Below are positions 52,185-59,033 of a stretch of DNA of 64,000 nucleotides, one piece after another. Within the stretch, counting starts at the first letter, position 1. Each line of letters begins with the position of its first letter. The notes beneath the pieces are model-generated. The model worked only from the letters and a program-made list of their open reading frames with translations, ran no database searches and was not told the DNA's origin. The position numbers and the translations under genes were made by a program. This DNA comes from Epilithonimonas bovis DSM 19482 (GTDB taxonomy: Bacteria > Bacteroidota > Bacteroidia > Flavobacteriales > Weeksellaceae). The stretch spans positions 1-64,000 of the forward strand of contig NZ_FTPU01000006.1 of assembly GCF_900108115.1 (NCBI RefSeq). Direction: 5' to 3'.

Positions 52185-52202
52185 ACCTTAAACCCAAAAA
52201 TT
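52156..52202 (+). repeat. 7-bp-phased spacer before the PRTRC E gene
   Basis: AAC falls at 52156, 52163, 52170, 52177, 52184 and 52191, exactly 7 bases apart. The tract begins inside the preceding coding sequence and ends before the ATG at 52203. Confidence 0.75.
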
Positions 52203-52775
52203 ATGCAAACCAATTTTTTCAGACAAATCGCAAAAATGAACCTTTCGGGCGATTTGCAAATTACGCTAAGACCGACATCAGAAAACAGTTTCGTGCTTTC
52301 CGTATTGCTCAAAAATGAGCAATGCGGAGACGATGCCAAAAAACTCATTCCACCTTTAAATCTTCGGGGAACAGCCGAAGAATTGGACAACGGATTTTTT
52401 GAAAATATTTCCACACCGCTACAAACTACTTCGGGATTAATGGTGGATATGGAAAATTTTATGAAACAACTTGAGGAAGTCAAAAAGAAATCCGCAATGG
52501 AAAAAGAGAAATCCGAGAGAGAAAAAAAGGAAAAGGAAGTCAAAGCGAAAAAGTACAAAGACGCTTTTGAAAAAGCCGAAACGCTCGAAAAAGAGGGCAA
52601 ATACAAAGAGGCGTGGTCGGCACTTCCTAAAGTTTCTGAATATCCCGATTTTACCGAAGAAATCCGCAAAAAACAAGACGAATACGAAAGACATTTTGCA
52701 CCAAGTCTTTTCACGGAAACACCGACTGACAAAGCAACGGAAAGCGAAAATGCTCATCAAAACTTTAACTTTTAA
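52203..52775 (+). CDS. PRTRC system protein E
   Basis: A 190-residue protein with the PRTRC E N terminus (FFRQIAKMNLSGDLQITLRP, then CGDDAKKLIPPLNLRGTAEELDNGFF), a strongly charged helix of about 50 residues (KKKSAMEKEKSEREKKEKEV) and a short tail. PRTRC genes form a conserved block on plasmids and integrated elements, built around an E1, E2 and ubiquitin-like set. The role of protein E is unknown. It is followed by protein C after 11 bases. Confidence 0.82.
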   Translation: MQTNFFRQIAKMNLSGDLQITLRPTSENSFVLSVLLKNEQCGDDAKKLIPPLNLRGTAEELDNGFFENISTPLQTTSGLMVDMENFMKQLEEVKKKSAMEKEKSEREKKEKEVKAKKYKDAFEKAETLEKEGKYKEAWSALPKVSEYPDFTEEIRKKQDEYERHFAPSLFTETPTDKATESENAHQNFNF

Positions 52776-52786
52776 AACCTAAAATT

Positions 52787-53005
52787 ATGTTATTAGCCAC
52801 ACAATTAGAACGGATTTTCATTTTGAAAGAAAACGGACAGGAAATCCAACTTCCCGACCCGGAACCGAAATGGAGTGTAGAAGCCGTAATGAACTTTTAT
52901 GCCAATACCTATCCGATTTTAACCACCGCAAAAATTTCCGAACCACAAATCAAAAATGACAGCGTTCAATACCGATTTGAAAGCGTAATGGGAACGAAAG
53001 GATAA
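52787..53005 (+). CDS. PRTRC system protein C, prokaryotic ubiquitin-like protein (Ubl)
   Basis: A 72-residue protein of the Prok_Ub type (PRTRC C): MLLATQLERIFILKENGQEI, LPDPEPKWSVEAVMNFYANT then YPILTTAKI, matching a beta-grasp order of strand, strand, helix, strand. It ends in VMGTKG, so the terminal residue is glycine, as needed for adenylation by an E1 enzyme without trimming. The E2-like and E1-like genes lie 1.4 and 2.1 kb downstream in the same operon. Function of the modification is unknown. Confidence 0.82.
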   Translation: MLLATQLERIFILKENGQEIQLPDPEPKWSVEAVMNFYANTYPILTTAKISEPQIKNDSVQYRFESVMGTKG

Positions 53006-53006
53006 T

Positions 53007-53044
53007 CCTCTCCCTAAATCCCTCTCCAAAGGAGAGGGACTTTT
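53007..53044 (-). repeat. G/C-rich palindromic repeat after the Ubl gene (copy 8, divergent type)
   Basis: CCTCTCCCTAAATCCCTCTCC then AAAGGAGAGGGACTTT: CCCTCTCC pairs with GGAGAGGG around AAA. It is the AGAGGG variant of the family and could also work as a terminator or attenuator here. Confidence 0.8.
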
Positions 53045-53072
53045 ACAAAAATACTTTTTAGAATAAAAAATC

Positions 53073-53121
53073 ACTCATTACTCATTACTCATTACTCATT
53101 ACTCATTACTCATTACTTATC
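53073..53121 (+). repeat. heptanucleotide tandem repeat (ACTCATT) before PRTRC F
   Basis: Six perfect copies of ACTCATT (53073-53114) are followed by a degenerate ACTTATC. The tract ends 5 bases before the ATG at 53126. Changes in copy number would alter the leader length. Confidence 0.9.
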
Positions 53122-53125
53122 ACTT

Positions 53126-54283
53126 ATGGACTATGCAACAAAAAACCATTTCGGGAAAAATAATCATTCCCAAAGAGCAAAAACAAAGAGAACTGCACCG
53201 ACAGTTGGGCGAATTCGCAGATTGGCTGAAACGCCCGAAAGATACGAGCGAAATACGGAAAGACAGGCGGAAATCCGCTCCTGTGAACCAAGTTCCAATG
53301 ATTTTCTGAAATGTCAATTTTTACCAAAATTAAAGGAAAATTATTGGCAGGAACAGACCCAAAAAAAATCCAAAAAAACGGAAAAAGATTTTTACAAATC
53401 GCTTTTCCGATTGGTGGAACATTACGGAATAAACCCGATGAATACGGAAAATTTTGAGTTTCCTTACAATATCGCTTTGACATTGAACGATGTGCAAAAC
53501 CAACTGAAAAATAAGACAGAAAATTGGCAGGAAATCCGATTGATAGAGGACGAAAATTCGACTTATTTCACGAGTGAAGAACGCTACAATACAGGGCAAA
53601 CTTTACATTATATTCCGATACTTCCGTTGTTTCGATTGAGCAAAAATCCGAAACGGAAAAAGGTTGTAGAATTCTTAAAATCAATATGTTGCTATCTGAT
53701 TCACGTTGCGAAAATTCCGTATTACCGAGAGCAAAGCAGTTATCTTTTGTGGATGTATGAAATACTTACGGATTGGATAATTTCCGATGAAGAAAACGAA
53801 GATACAGCCAAATATTTGCACGAAATGAAACAGGCGGAACAAATTGGCGATTTTATGGAAAAGAAAATCTGCAATCCGCAGAATTTAAGCCGATTTAAAG
53901 AGCGTTTGAAAGGATTTAAAGCGAAAGATAATTTCGAGAACGATTGCTTTTTGTTGGCATCAAAAATATTTTTGCTTTACCGCCAATTTCCGAATGAAAC
54001 CATTTACAGAAATTCCCGACCAAACGCTGAAACAGACGAGTACGAAAGAGATACGATACTTTCGATGGACAAATATATTTCATTTTGTGCCGAAACAAAA
54101 GGAATGCTATCTGATATGCTTTTTGAAACCATAAATGCAGAATTAAACGAATGTAGCATTACGGAAGAGCCGATTATCATTAAGAAATTTGACGGAAGTA
54201 GTATCACAAATAACAATCTCGATTTTGAAAACCGACTTTTCCCTTTGATTGAAGAACTGATTTACATTTTGAGTTGCTTTTAG
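53126..54283 (+). CDS. PRTRC system protein F-like protein (start uncertain)
   Basis: The open frame is 385 residues. From about residue 60 (FLPKLKENYWQEQTQKKSKK, then FYKSLFRLVEHYGINP and TLHYIPILPLFRLSKNPKRKKVVEFL) it looks like a normal helical protein and stands at the PRTRC F position between C and B. The first 60 residues are very basic and unlike the rest, and they overlap a second plausible frame (53133-53309). The real start may therefore be the ATG at 53126 or a later one. I assign protein F by position and length. Confidence 0.55.
   Translation: MDYATKNHFGKNNHSQRAKTKRTAPTVGRIRRLAETPERYERNTERQAEIRSCEPSSNDFLKCQFLPKLKENYWQEQTQKKSKKTEKDFYKSLFRLVEHYGINPMNTENFEFPYNIALTLNDVQNQLKNKTENWQEIRLIEDENSTYFTSEERYNTGQTLHYIPILPLFRLSKNPKRKKVVEFLKSICCYLIHVAKIPYYREQSSYLLWMYEILTDWIISDEENEDTAKYLHEMKQAEQIGDFMEKKICNPQNLSRFKERLKGFKAKDNFENDCFLLASKIFLLYRQFPNETIYRNSRPNAETDEYERDTILSMDKYISFCAETKGMLSDMLFETINAELNECSITEEPIIIKKFDGSSITNNNLDFENRLFPLIEELIYILSCF
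53133..53309 (+). CDS. alternative small protein overlapping the start of the PRTRC F-like gene
   Basis: A 58-residue frame beginning MQQKTISGKIIIPKEQKQRE and continuing ELHRQLGEFADWLKRPKDTS. It has a balanced composition and a clear amphipathic helix, in contrast to the basic, low-order peptide given by the overlapping larger frame. It lies 8 bases into the larger gene and directly after the heptad tract. Either this small protein is made and the large protein starts later, or it is a chance frame. Confidence 0.35.
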   Translation: MQQKTISGKIIIPKEQKQRELHRQLGEFADWLKRPKDTSEIRKDRRKSAPVNQVPMIF

Positions 54284-54330
54284 CAGTTGGCGAATAGCAT
54301 TTGGCTTGTTGCTAATGGCTTTTGGCAAAT
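54274..54330 (+). repeat. 7-bp-phased spacer after PRTRC F
   Basis: GC falls at 54276, 54283, 54290, 54297, 54304, 54311, 54318 and 54325: eight positions exactly 7 bases apart. Read on the minus strand the units are variants of GCCAAAA, the same heptamer as before parA and the TraB-position gene. The remaining 90 bases to the next gene are AT-rich without other features. Confidence 0.85.
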
Positions 54331-54420
54331 TACTTAGACCATAAAATAAGATTATAATTCAAACAAAATCAGACACTTAACAATATTAAAATAAGTCTAA
54401 AATTAAAAACAAATTTAAAA

Positions 54421-55143
54421 ATGGAAGATATAACCCAAAATTTCGGAACGCTTTATTATCCGACATCGGCATTAGTTTTTTATCAAACTGATGAACGAAA
54501 CAAAAATACTTATGTGGAGCATTTCGATATGGACAAAAACGGCAATCCGATGAACGCACATCCTTTGACAGAGCGGGAAAGTAAAGCATTGGCAAAAGCA
54601 TTGAGCGTGAATTTGAAAAAAGAAAAAAGTCAGGAATATTTGAAACCGAAAGGCATTTTGCCGACCAACATTTTGCACATCAATTCGGGGGAAAACGCTA
54701 CGGTTTTGTGGTTCACGAAAGCAGGAAAACGCCCAATGTTTTTTAGCGAAAATTTAGAAATTCCGAACGGAACGGCAGAAGTTCCAGCAATGATTTGGAG
54801 GGCAACGAAACGAAGTTTAAGCGTTTTTGCTCTTGCCCAAAACCGCAGACCGACAGAGAAAACACCGCTTTTTTACGCTCCGTTTTTCAATGTTTACGAA
54901 AGCGGAAATGTGTGTATGGGAACGGTAAATATGAACATCAAAAACTCCGTTTCGTTGGAAGAATTTACGGCAAATTGGGAAGATTATTTTTTCAATTCCT
55001 ATTTCAGTCATTTGCTCGGAAATTACAATCCCATCAACGGAAATTGCGTAAATCTTTGGAAAAAACTCATCAAAACAGGCGGAATTTTTCCGAAAGAAAC
55101 ATTAAAAAAAACCAACAGAACTTTAAAAACCTTATTGAAATGA
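54421..55143 (+). CDS. PRTRC system protein B, E2-like conjugating protein
   Basis: A 240-residue protein of the PRTRC B (Prok-E2_D) family. The segment APFFNVYESGNVCMGTVNM near residue 155 matches the active-site pattern of E2 enzymes (NVY-x-SG-x-VC-L), with C165 as predicted thioester cysteine. Flanking motifs are HPLTERESKALAKAL and VPAMIWRATKRSLSVFAL. It should accept the Ubl of protein C from the ThiF-like E1 encoded next. Its stop overlaps the ThiF start (ATGA), so the two are translated together. Confidence 0.82.
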   Translation: MEDITQNFGTLYYPTSALVFYQTDERNKNTYVEHFDMDKNGNPMNAHPLTERESKALAKALSVNLKKEKSQEYLKPKGILPTNILHINSGENATVLWFTKAGKRPMFFSENLEIPNGTAEVPAMIWRATKRSLSVFALAQNRRPTEKTPLFYAPFFNVYESGNVCMGTVNMNIKNSVSLEEFTANWEDYFFNSYFSHLLGNYNPINGNCVNLWKKLIKTGGIFPKETLKKTNRTLKTLLK

Positions 55144-55973
55144 ATACAGAAAACGAAATTTTAACCGCAAACGAAATGGCAAAAACGAGAATACATTTTA
55201 CGGAAAATTTTTTGCTCAATCCGACCAATCCGATTACGATAAATTTAATCGGAGCAGGTGGAACAGGTTCGCAAATGCTTACAACTTTGGCGAGAATGAG
55301 CCACGCTTTGACCGAACTCAATCACGCTGGATTTTCTGTGAGATTGTGGGACGATGATGTGATAACGAGAGCTAATTTAGGCAGACAATTGTTTGCGGAA
55401 AGCGAATTGGGTTTAAAAAAATCAGTCGCATTAATCAACCGAACCAACCGATTTTTCGGGACAAATTGGAAAGCCGAAACCGTGAAATTTGAAAGAAATC
55501 ATCTGAACAATTTACCCGAAAATGCGAGTGCCAATATTTTTATTTCTTGTGTGGACAGCGTAAAATCCCGTTTTGAAATTGCCGAAATTTTGAAGAGTTT
55601 GAGCAATTCCGGTTATTATTCCAACCGTTCGAGATATTGGTTGGACTTCGGGAACAGCCAATTTTCGGGGCAGGTTTTACTTTCCACAGTCGGAACGATA
55701 AGACAACCCGATTCCGAAAAATACGAAACGGTGGAAAATCTGCCTTTCGTAACCGAAGAATTTGGCGAACTTTTGAAACAATCTGAAACAGAGGACGATA
55801 CACCGAGTTGTAGTTTGGCGGAAGCACTCGAAAAGCAGGATTTGTTCATCAATTCGGTTTTGGCACAAATGGGAAGTTCGCTTTTGTGGAACTTATTCCG
55901 CAACGGAATGACCGAAAACAGAGGGTTTTTTCTGAATTTGAAAAGTTTTCAATCGCAACCGATAAGGTTGTAA
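55140..55973 (+). CDS. PRTRC system ThiF-family E1-like activating enzyme
   Basis: A 277-residue ThiF/E1 protein. The nucleotide-binding motif INLIGAGGTGSQML is near residue 35; the acidic and basic residues of the adenylation site are in WDDDVITRANLGRQLF, and SCVDSVKSRF follows. A conserved-looking cysteine C224 (DDTPSCSLAEALEKQD) is the likely thioester residue. The enzyme would adenylate the terminal glycine of the Ubl (protein C) and pass it to protein B. A longer upstream frame overlaps protein B and is not used, since the ATG at 55140 overlaps the preceding stop in the usual way. Confidence 0.85.
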   Translation: MNTENEILTANEMAKTRIHFTENFLLNPTNPITINLIGAGGTGSQMLTTLARMSHALTELNHAGFSVRLWDDDVITRANLGRQLFAESELGLKKSVALINRTNRFFGTNWKAETVKFERNHLNNLPENASANIFISCVDSVKSRFEIAEILKSLSNSGYYSNRSRYWLDFGNSQFSGQVLLSTVGTIRQPDSEKYETVENLPFVTEEFGELLKQSETEDDTPSCSLAEALEKQDLFINSVLAQMGSSLLWNLFRNGMTENRGFFLNLKSFQSQPIRL

Positions 55974-55992
55974 TTTTTGTCGCCAAATAAGA

Positions 55993-56056
55993 CCCCAAAA
56001 TTTGGGGCGGGCGGCAAAAATACATTTCCTCCCTGCGGTCGGAAACGTATTTTTGC
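55993..56056. repeat. two adjacent strong inverted repeats after the PRTRC operon
   Basis: CCCCAAA-A-TTTGGGG (55993-56007) is a perfect palindrome. It is followed by a hairpin of GCAAAAATAC-A-TTTCC (56014-56029) with GGAAA-C-GTATTTTTGC (56041-56056), 15 of 16 paired, with an 11-base loop. They could end the PRTRC operon; the lack of a T-run makes an ordinary terminator uncertain. Confidence 0.7.
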
Positions 56057-56169
56057 GGAAAATCGGAGCAACCACATTTCAAAAACATTGCCGGGTTTGG
56101 GCTTTTGATGTTTTGGAAAAGAGGTTGCGGACTAATTTTTTTTTTGAACTTTAAACCCAAATTGTTGAA

Positions 56170-56709
56170 TTAATTCCAAGAAACTTTTAAATCCTTAAAT
56201 TCTAAATTCGACCTCTTTTTGTCAAATGAATTTTTCCCGGATTGTGCGGTCGCTTTGAACTTGAATAGTTTGATAAATAATGGTTCGCCCTGTATATCTT
56301 TAAATGAAAAATTGAGTTTCATCGGTACTCCCATTACCAACTCCGGAAAAGGTTTACTGGATTTATACAAATCAATTTTATATTCATTTCCCTCAACATC
56401 AACGATAGAAATATCTTCAATCGTCATTTTTTTGTTCTCGTCTTTTGTTTCAATGAGAAAACTAATGGTAATATTTTTTTCCGCCTTATTTCCAACAATT
56501 TTTGTGATTTTAAAAGAAGAATTTTCCGTTTCTATTTCAAGAATTGGTTTATTGATTTCGAGAACTTTTTTCAAATATTCATTTTCCGAAGTCAAAGTTT
56601 TATTCGTCGATTGTAAAGTTTCATTTTCTTTTTTGAGAGCATCGCAATTGGTTTGGCTATACATCAATGAAACTACCGAAATTGCGGATAAAAATAGGAT
56701 TTTCTTCAT
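56170..56709 (-). CDS. exported coiled-coil protein of unknown function
   Basis: A 179-residue protein with signal peptide (ILFLSAISVVSLMYSQ) followed by a leucine/asparagine-rich coiled coil (LKKENETLQSTNKTLTSENE) and a beta-rich C-terminal domain (ITISFLIETKDENKKMTIED, PMKLNFSFKDIQGEPLF). I do not recognise the family. It is the only gene in this part on the minus strand, with its own -7 element, and may mark the edge of the conjugative module. Confidence 0.65.
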   Translation of the reverse strand: MKKILFLSAISVVSLMYSQTNCDALKKENETLQSTNKTLTSENEYLKKVLEINKPILEIETENSSFKITKIVGNKAEKNITISFLIETKDENKKMTIEDISIVDVEGNEYKIDLYKSSKPFPELVMGVPMKLNFSFKDIQGEPLFIKLFKFKATAQSGKNSFDKKRSNLEFKDLKVSWN

Positions 56710-56734
56710 TTTGTTTTTTTATTGATTGAATGCC

Positions 56735-56742
56735 CAAAGATA
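56735..56742 (-). promoter_or_regulatory. -7 promoter element (TATCTTTG) of the coiled-coil protein gene
   Basis: The minus strand reads TATCTTTG 26 bases upstream of the start at 56709. Confidence 0.5.
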
Positions 56743-56983
56743 CTATTAAAATGGTGTTTTTTGACCGATGCTTTTTGATTTTTTACCGTGAAATCATTTG
56801 TCATTTCTGAGTTTCTTATCTCTTTTAAAGCAACCGAATTTTTAAATCGGGCGGAGCAACCTCTTTTTTAGATTTATTCATAGACCTAAATAGAGTAAAT
56901 TTTGTTTTTTATCAATTTTTTATTTTAGGCCATCTTTCAATAAAAAAAAGTTTTTTGATTGAAATTTTATTTGAAATAATAAG
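56743..56983. other. AT-rich intergenic junction
   Basis: No gene is seen. The sequence changes from the composition of the conjugation genes to a markedly AT-rich one, and poly-A/poly-T runs become frequent from about 56890. A small hairpin CCGA/TCGG-type element lies near 56829-56846. No direct repeat matching the 17.2 kb region was found, so no att site is proposed. Confidence 0.4.
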
Positions 56984-56991
56984 TATTTTTG
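56984..56991 (+). promoter_or_regulatory. -7 promoter element (TATTTTTG) before the gene at 57005
   Basis: TATTTTTG lies 13 bases upstream of the ATG at 57005, so the transcript would have almost no leader. Confidence 0.5.
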
Positions 56992-57004
56992 TGTGACATT
57001 CAAA

Positions 57005-57763
57005 ATGACAAAATTGAAGTATCTACTATTTTTTTTCTTTAATACTATAATGTATGCACAAAATTTTTTATCTGGAAATGTTTTATCAGAAGGTGGTTTT
57101 GTACTTCAAAATGTAACAATTGTTAATATGAAAAATGGTAACAAAACATTCACTAATAATGAAGGTTATTTTAAAATTGAGGCTCAAAAAAATGATGAAT
57201 TACGATTTATAAAAGAAAATTTTGAAAGAGAATCTAAAGTTATTCAAAATGTAGATTTTTTAATACCGATGTTTATTAAATTAGACAGAATTCCCATTGA
57301 GATTGAAGAGGTGAAAGTCGTAATTAAACCAACTGGAGACTTAAATAAGGATGTTAATAGGTTAAAAACTGATTATTCAAAAGAAATTCTACAAAAAAAA
57401 ATAGGACTACCACAGCTTAGAGGTATTCAAAGAGAAAAAGTACCAAATACTTCTTTACCGTTGGCTATACTCTCTTTAAATCCTGATACTATTTATAAGA
57501 CAGCGAGTGGTGAAGCTCGAAAAATGAAAACTCTTTATAAATATGAAGATATGCACAGAAATATTAATTGGATAACTAAACAAAATGGAGATGAGTATTT
57601 CATTTCAAGAGAAATTCCAAAAGAAAAGATTAAAGAATTTATTGAATTTTCAATACTAATAGACCCTCAAATAACGTCTTATATAAAAGCGAATAATATT
57701 TCTGCAGTAAACTTCAGATTAGAAGATGCGCTAACTATTTACTTGAAAAGACTACGAAAATAA
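57005..57763 (+). CDS. exported carboxypeptidase-regulatory-like domain protein
   Basis: A 252-residue protein with signal peptide (MTKLKYLLFFFFNTIMYAQ). Residues 22-95 form a CarboxypepD_reg-like beta-sandwich (LSGNVLSEGGFVLQNVTIVN, then TFTNNEGYFKIEAQKND) of the kind found at the start of TonB-linked receptors. The remainder has IPIEIEEVKVVIKPTG and a helical C-terminal part. No receptor gene is next to it. Similar exported proteins are common in Flavobacteriia with unknown roles. It is AT-rich like the RiPP genes that follow. The ATG at 57005 is chosen over an upstream GTG. Confidence 0.72.
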   Translation: MTKLKYLLFFFFNTIMYAQNFLSGNVLSEGGFVLQNVTIVNMKNGNKTFTNNEGYFKIEAQKNDELRFIKENFERESKVIQNVDFLIPMFIKLDRIPIEIEEVKVVIKPTGDLNKDVNRLKTDYSKEILQKKIGLPQLRGIQREKVPNTSLPLAILSLNPDTIYKTASGEARKMKTLYKYEDMHRNINWITKQNGDEYFISREIPKEKIKEFIEFSILIDPQITSYIKANNISAVNFRLEDALTIYLKRLRK

Positions 57764-58094
57764 TAATATTTTTTTTATTTGTACTTTGAACTATTTAATT
57801 ATGTAGATTTTCCGAGAAGTCTAACAGTTTAAAATATTAGAAAAAAGTTAAACCTGGACTAATCATTAAAAATATGATTTTGACTAAAAATAAAATGATT
57901 GTCCTTTTAATTACCTAAAGTTAATTTCTCGCTAAAAATCACACAGTTAAAATTTTAAATAATATTAATAATCAAAAAGTTACGCTTTGGCAATTTCAAA
58001 AAAACTTGAAAACTTCTTGAAAAATGCCATTTAGGTCTTTAAACGGACAATCATAAAAAATAAATAATCAAAAGTTTTTAAAAAACTAAATAAA
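57764..58094. other. 331-base AT-rich spacer before the RiPP genes
   Basis: No coding frame, hairpin terminator or clear TANNTTTG promoter was recognised in this stretch; the last 60 bases are mostly A and T. A promoter for the DoxX-like gene presumably lies here. Confidence 0.4.
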
Positions 58095-58604
58095 ATGTTT
58101 AAAAAAAAATATTTAAAGGAGGTAATCTACTGGGTTTCTATTTTTATAATATCAAGTTCGATGTTTATATATGGTTTAAGTAAACCAACCCAATTTGAAA
58201 ATACTGGAAATTTTGCAAATATTAGTACATTATCAGGTCAACAATTAATGTGGATTTTCTATGGGTATTCAAAAACATACCCTATAATTATCGGTTTATT
58301 CGAAATTTTGGGAGCATTAACAATTTTATTTAGAAAAACAAGAATTTTTGGATGTTTAATTTTAACAACAATCCTTATAAATATTATTATTCAAGATTAT
58401 ATATTCAATATTGTTGCATTATCATCCGCTATTTACTACCAAATATTAATAATTATAATATTAATATTCGATTATTCTGAGGTCAAAAAGATAATGAAGA
58501 GTTTATTTTCGAGTGCCGGTAAAAGTAAAATAAATATTTTTGTGATAGTAATTGCTTTAATTATAGCATTAATTTTAAAATTTTATGAAACAAAAATAAT
58601 TTAA
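58095..58604 (+). CDS. DoxX/MauE-like membrane protein of the RiPP cluster
   Basis: A 169-residue integral membrane protein with about five membrane segments (VIYWVSIFIISSSMFIYGLSK, YPIIIGLFEILGALTILF, CLILTTILINIIIQDYIF, IYYQILIIIILIF, and a C-terminal IFVIVIALIIALILKF). LSKPTQFENTGNFANISTLSGQQLMWIFYGYSKTYP between the first two is the loop typical of DoxX/MauE-like proteins. Members of this group accompany peptide-maturation clusters in Bacteroidota and may serve redox chemistry or immunity; neither is shown here. The precursor gene follows 49 bases downstream. Confidence 0.65.
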   Translation: MFKKKYLKEVIYWVSIFIISSSMFIYGLSKPTQFENTGNFANISTLSGQQLMWIFYGYSKTYPIIIGLFEILGALTILFRKTRIFGCLILTTILINIIIQDYIFNIVALSSAIYYQILIIIILIFDYSEVKKIMKSLFSSAGKSKINIFVIVIALIIALILKFYETKII

Positions 58605-58629
58605 AAACACAATATTAAAATTATTTTAT

Positions 58630-58637
58630 TATTTTTG
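58630..58637 (+). promoter_or_regulatory. -7 promoter element (TATTTTTG) of the precursor gene
   Basis: TATTTTTG is 17 bases upstream of the ATG at 58654, giving the precursor its own promoter. Confidence 0.55.
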
Positions 58638-58653
58638 AATAAATATTTTATAT

Positions 58654-58845
58654 ATGAAAACAAAAAAAACAAAATTTGAAAAATTCTCAAAAAAACCTTT
58701 AATAAATAAGGATTTGATGGGTAATGTTAAAGGTGGTTCATCAGAATCAGAAGCTTTAGTAGCTCCAATATCATCAAAATGTGGACATTTTTATACTATA
58801 AGTGGAGAATGTAGAGCTGACGGTAGCAGTTGTTGGCCTTTTTAA
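58654..58845 (+). CDS. lanthipeptide-type RiPP precursor with GG leader
   Basis: A 63-residue peptide. The leader (residues 1-28) is lysine-rich, contains FEKFSKKPLINKDLMGNVKGG and ends in a double glycine, as in Bacteroidota GG-leader natural-product precursors. The predicted core (29-63) has three cysteines, C43, C53 and C60, each preceded within five residues by Ser or Thr (SSKC, TISGEC, SSC), and nine Ser/Thr in total. This is what a lanthionine-forming substrate needs. It stands in front of LanM- and LanB-type genes and is followed by a strong hairpin that could keep its transcript in excess. Confidence 0.85.
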   Translation: MKTKKTKFEKFSKKPLINKDLMGNVKGGSSESEALVAPISSKCGHFYTISGECRADGSSCWPF

Positions 58846-58861
58846 TTTTACTAAAAAAATC

Positions 58862-58906
58862 AGAAAGGGGGCTGTCTCATACTTATTGAGGCAGCCCCTT
58901 TTGGGT
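58862..58906 (+). terminator. terminator/attenuator between precursor and synthetase genes
   Basis: AAGGGGGCTG-T-CTCA pairs with TGAG-G-CAGCCCCTT (one bulged G, one mismatch) around a 7-base loop and is followed by TTTTGGGTTT. Partial read-through would allow more precursor than enzyme transcript. Confidence 0.82.
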
Positions 58907-59033
58907 TTACTCAATATTATGCTCTGTTTATTAAAAATTAACTATTTTTAACTTTTCTAAAATTTAGAACTTCATAAAACTATGGGAGTTTATCAATTTA
59001 TATTTTTCAAAAAAAACCTGTTTAATTATTTGT

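Noticed and set aside
54795-55139. 115-residue N-terminal extension of the ThiF protein
   Set aside because: It overlaps the E2-like gene completely and is not protein-like; the ATG at 55140 with the ATGA overlap is the natural start.
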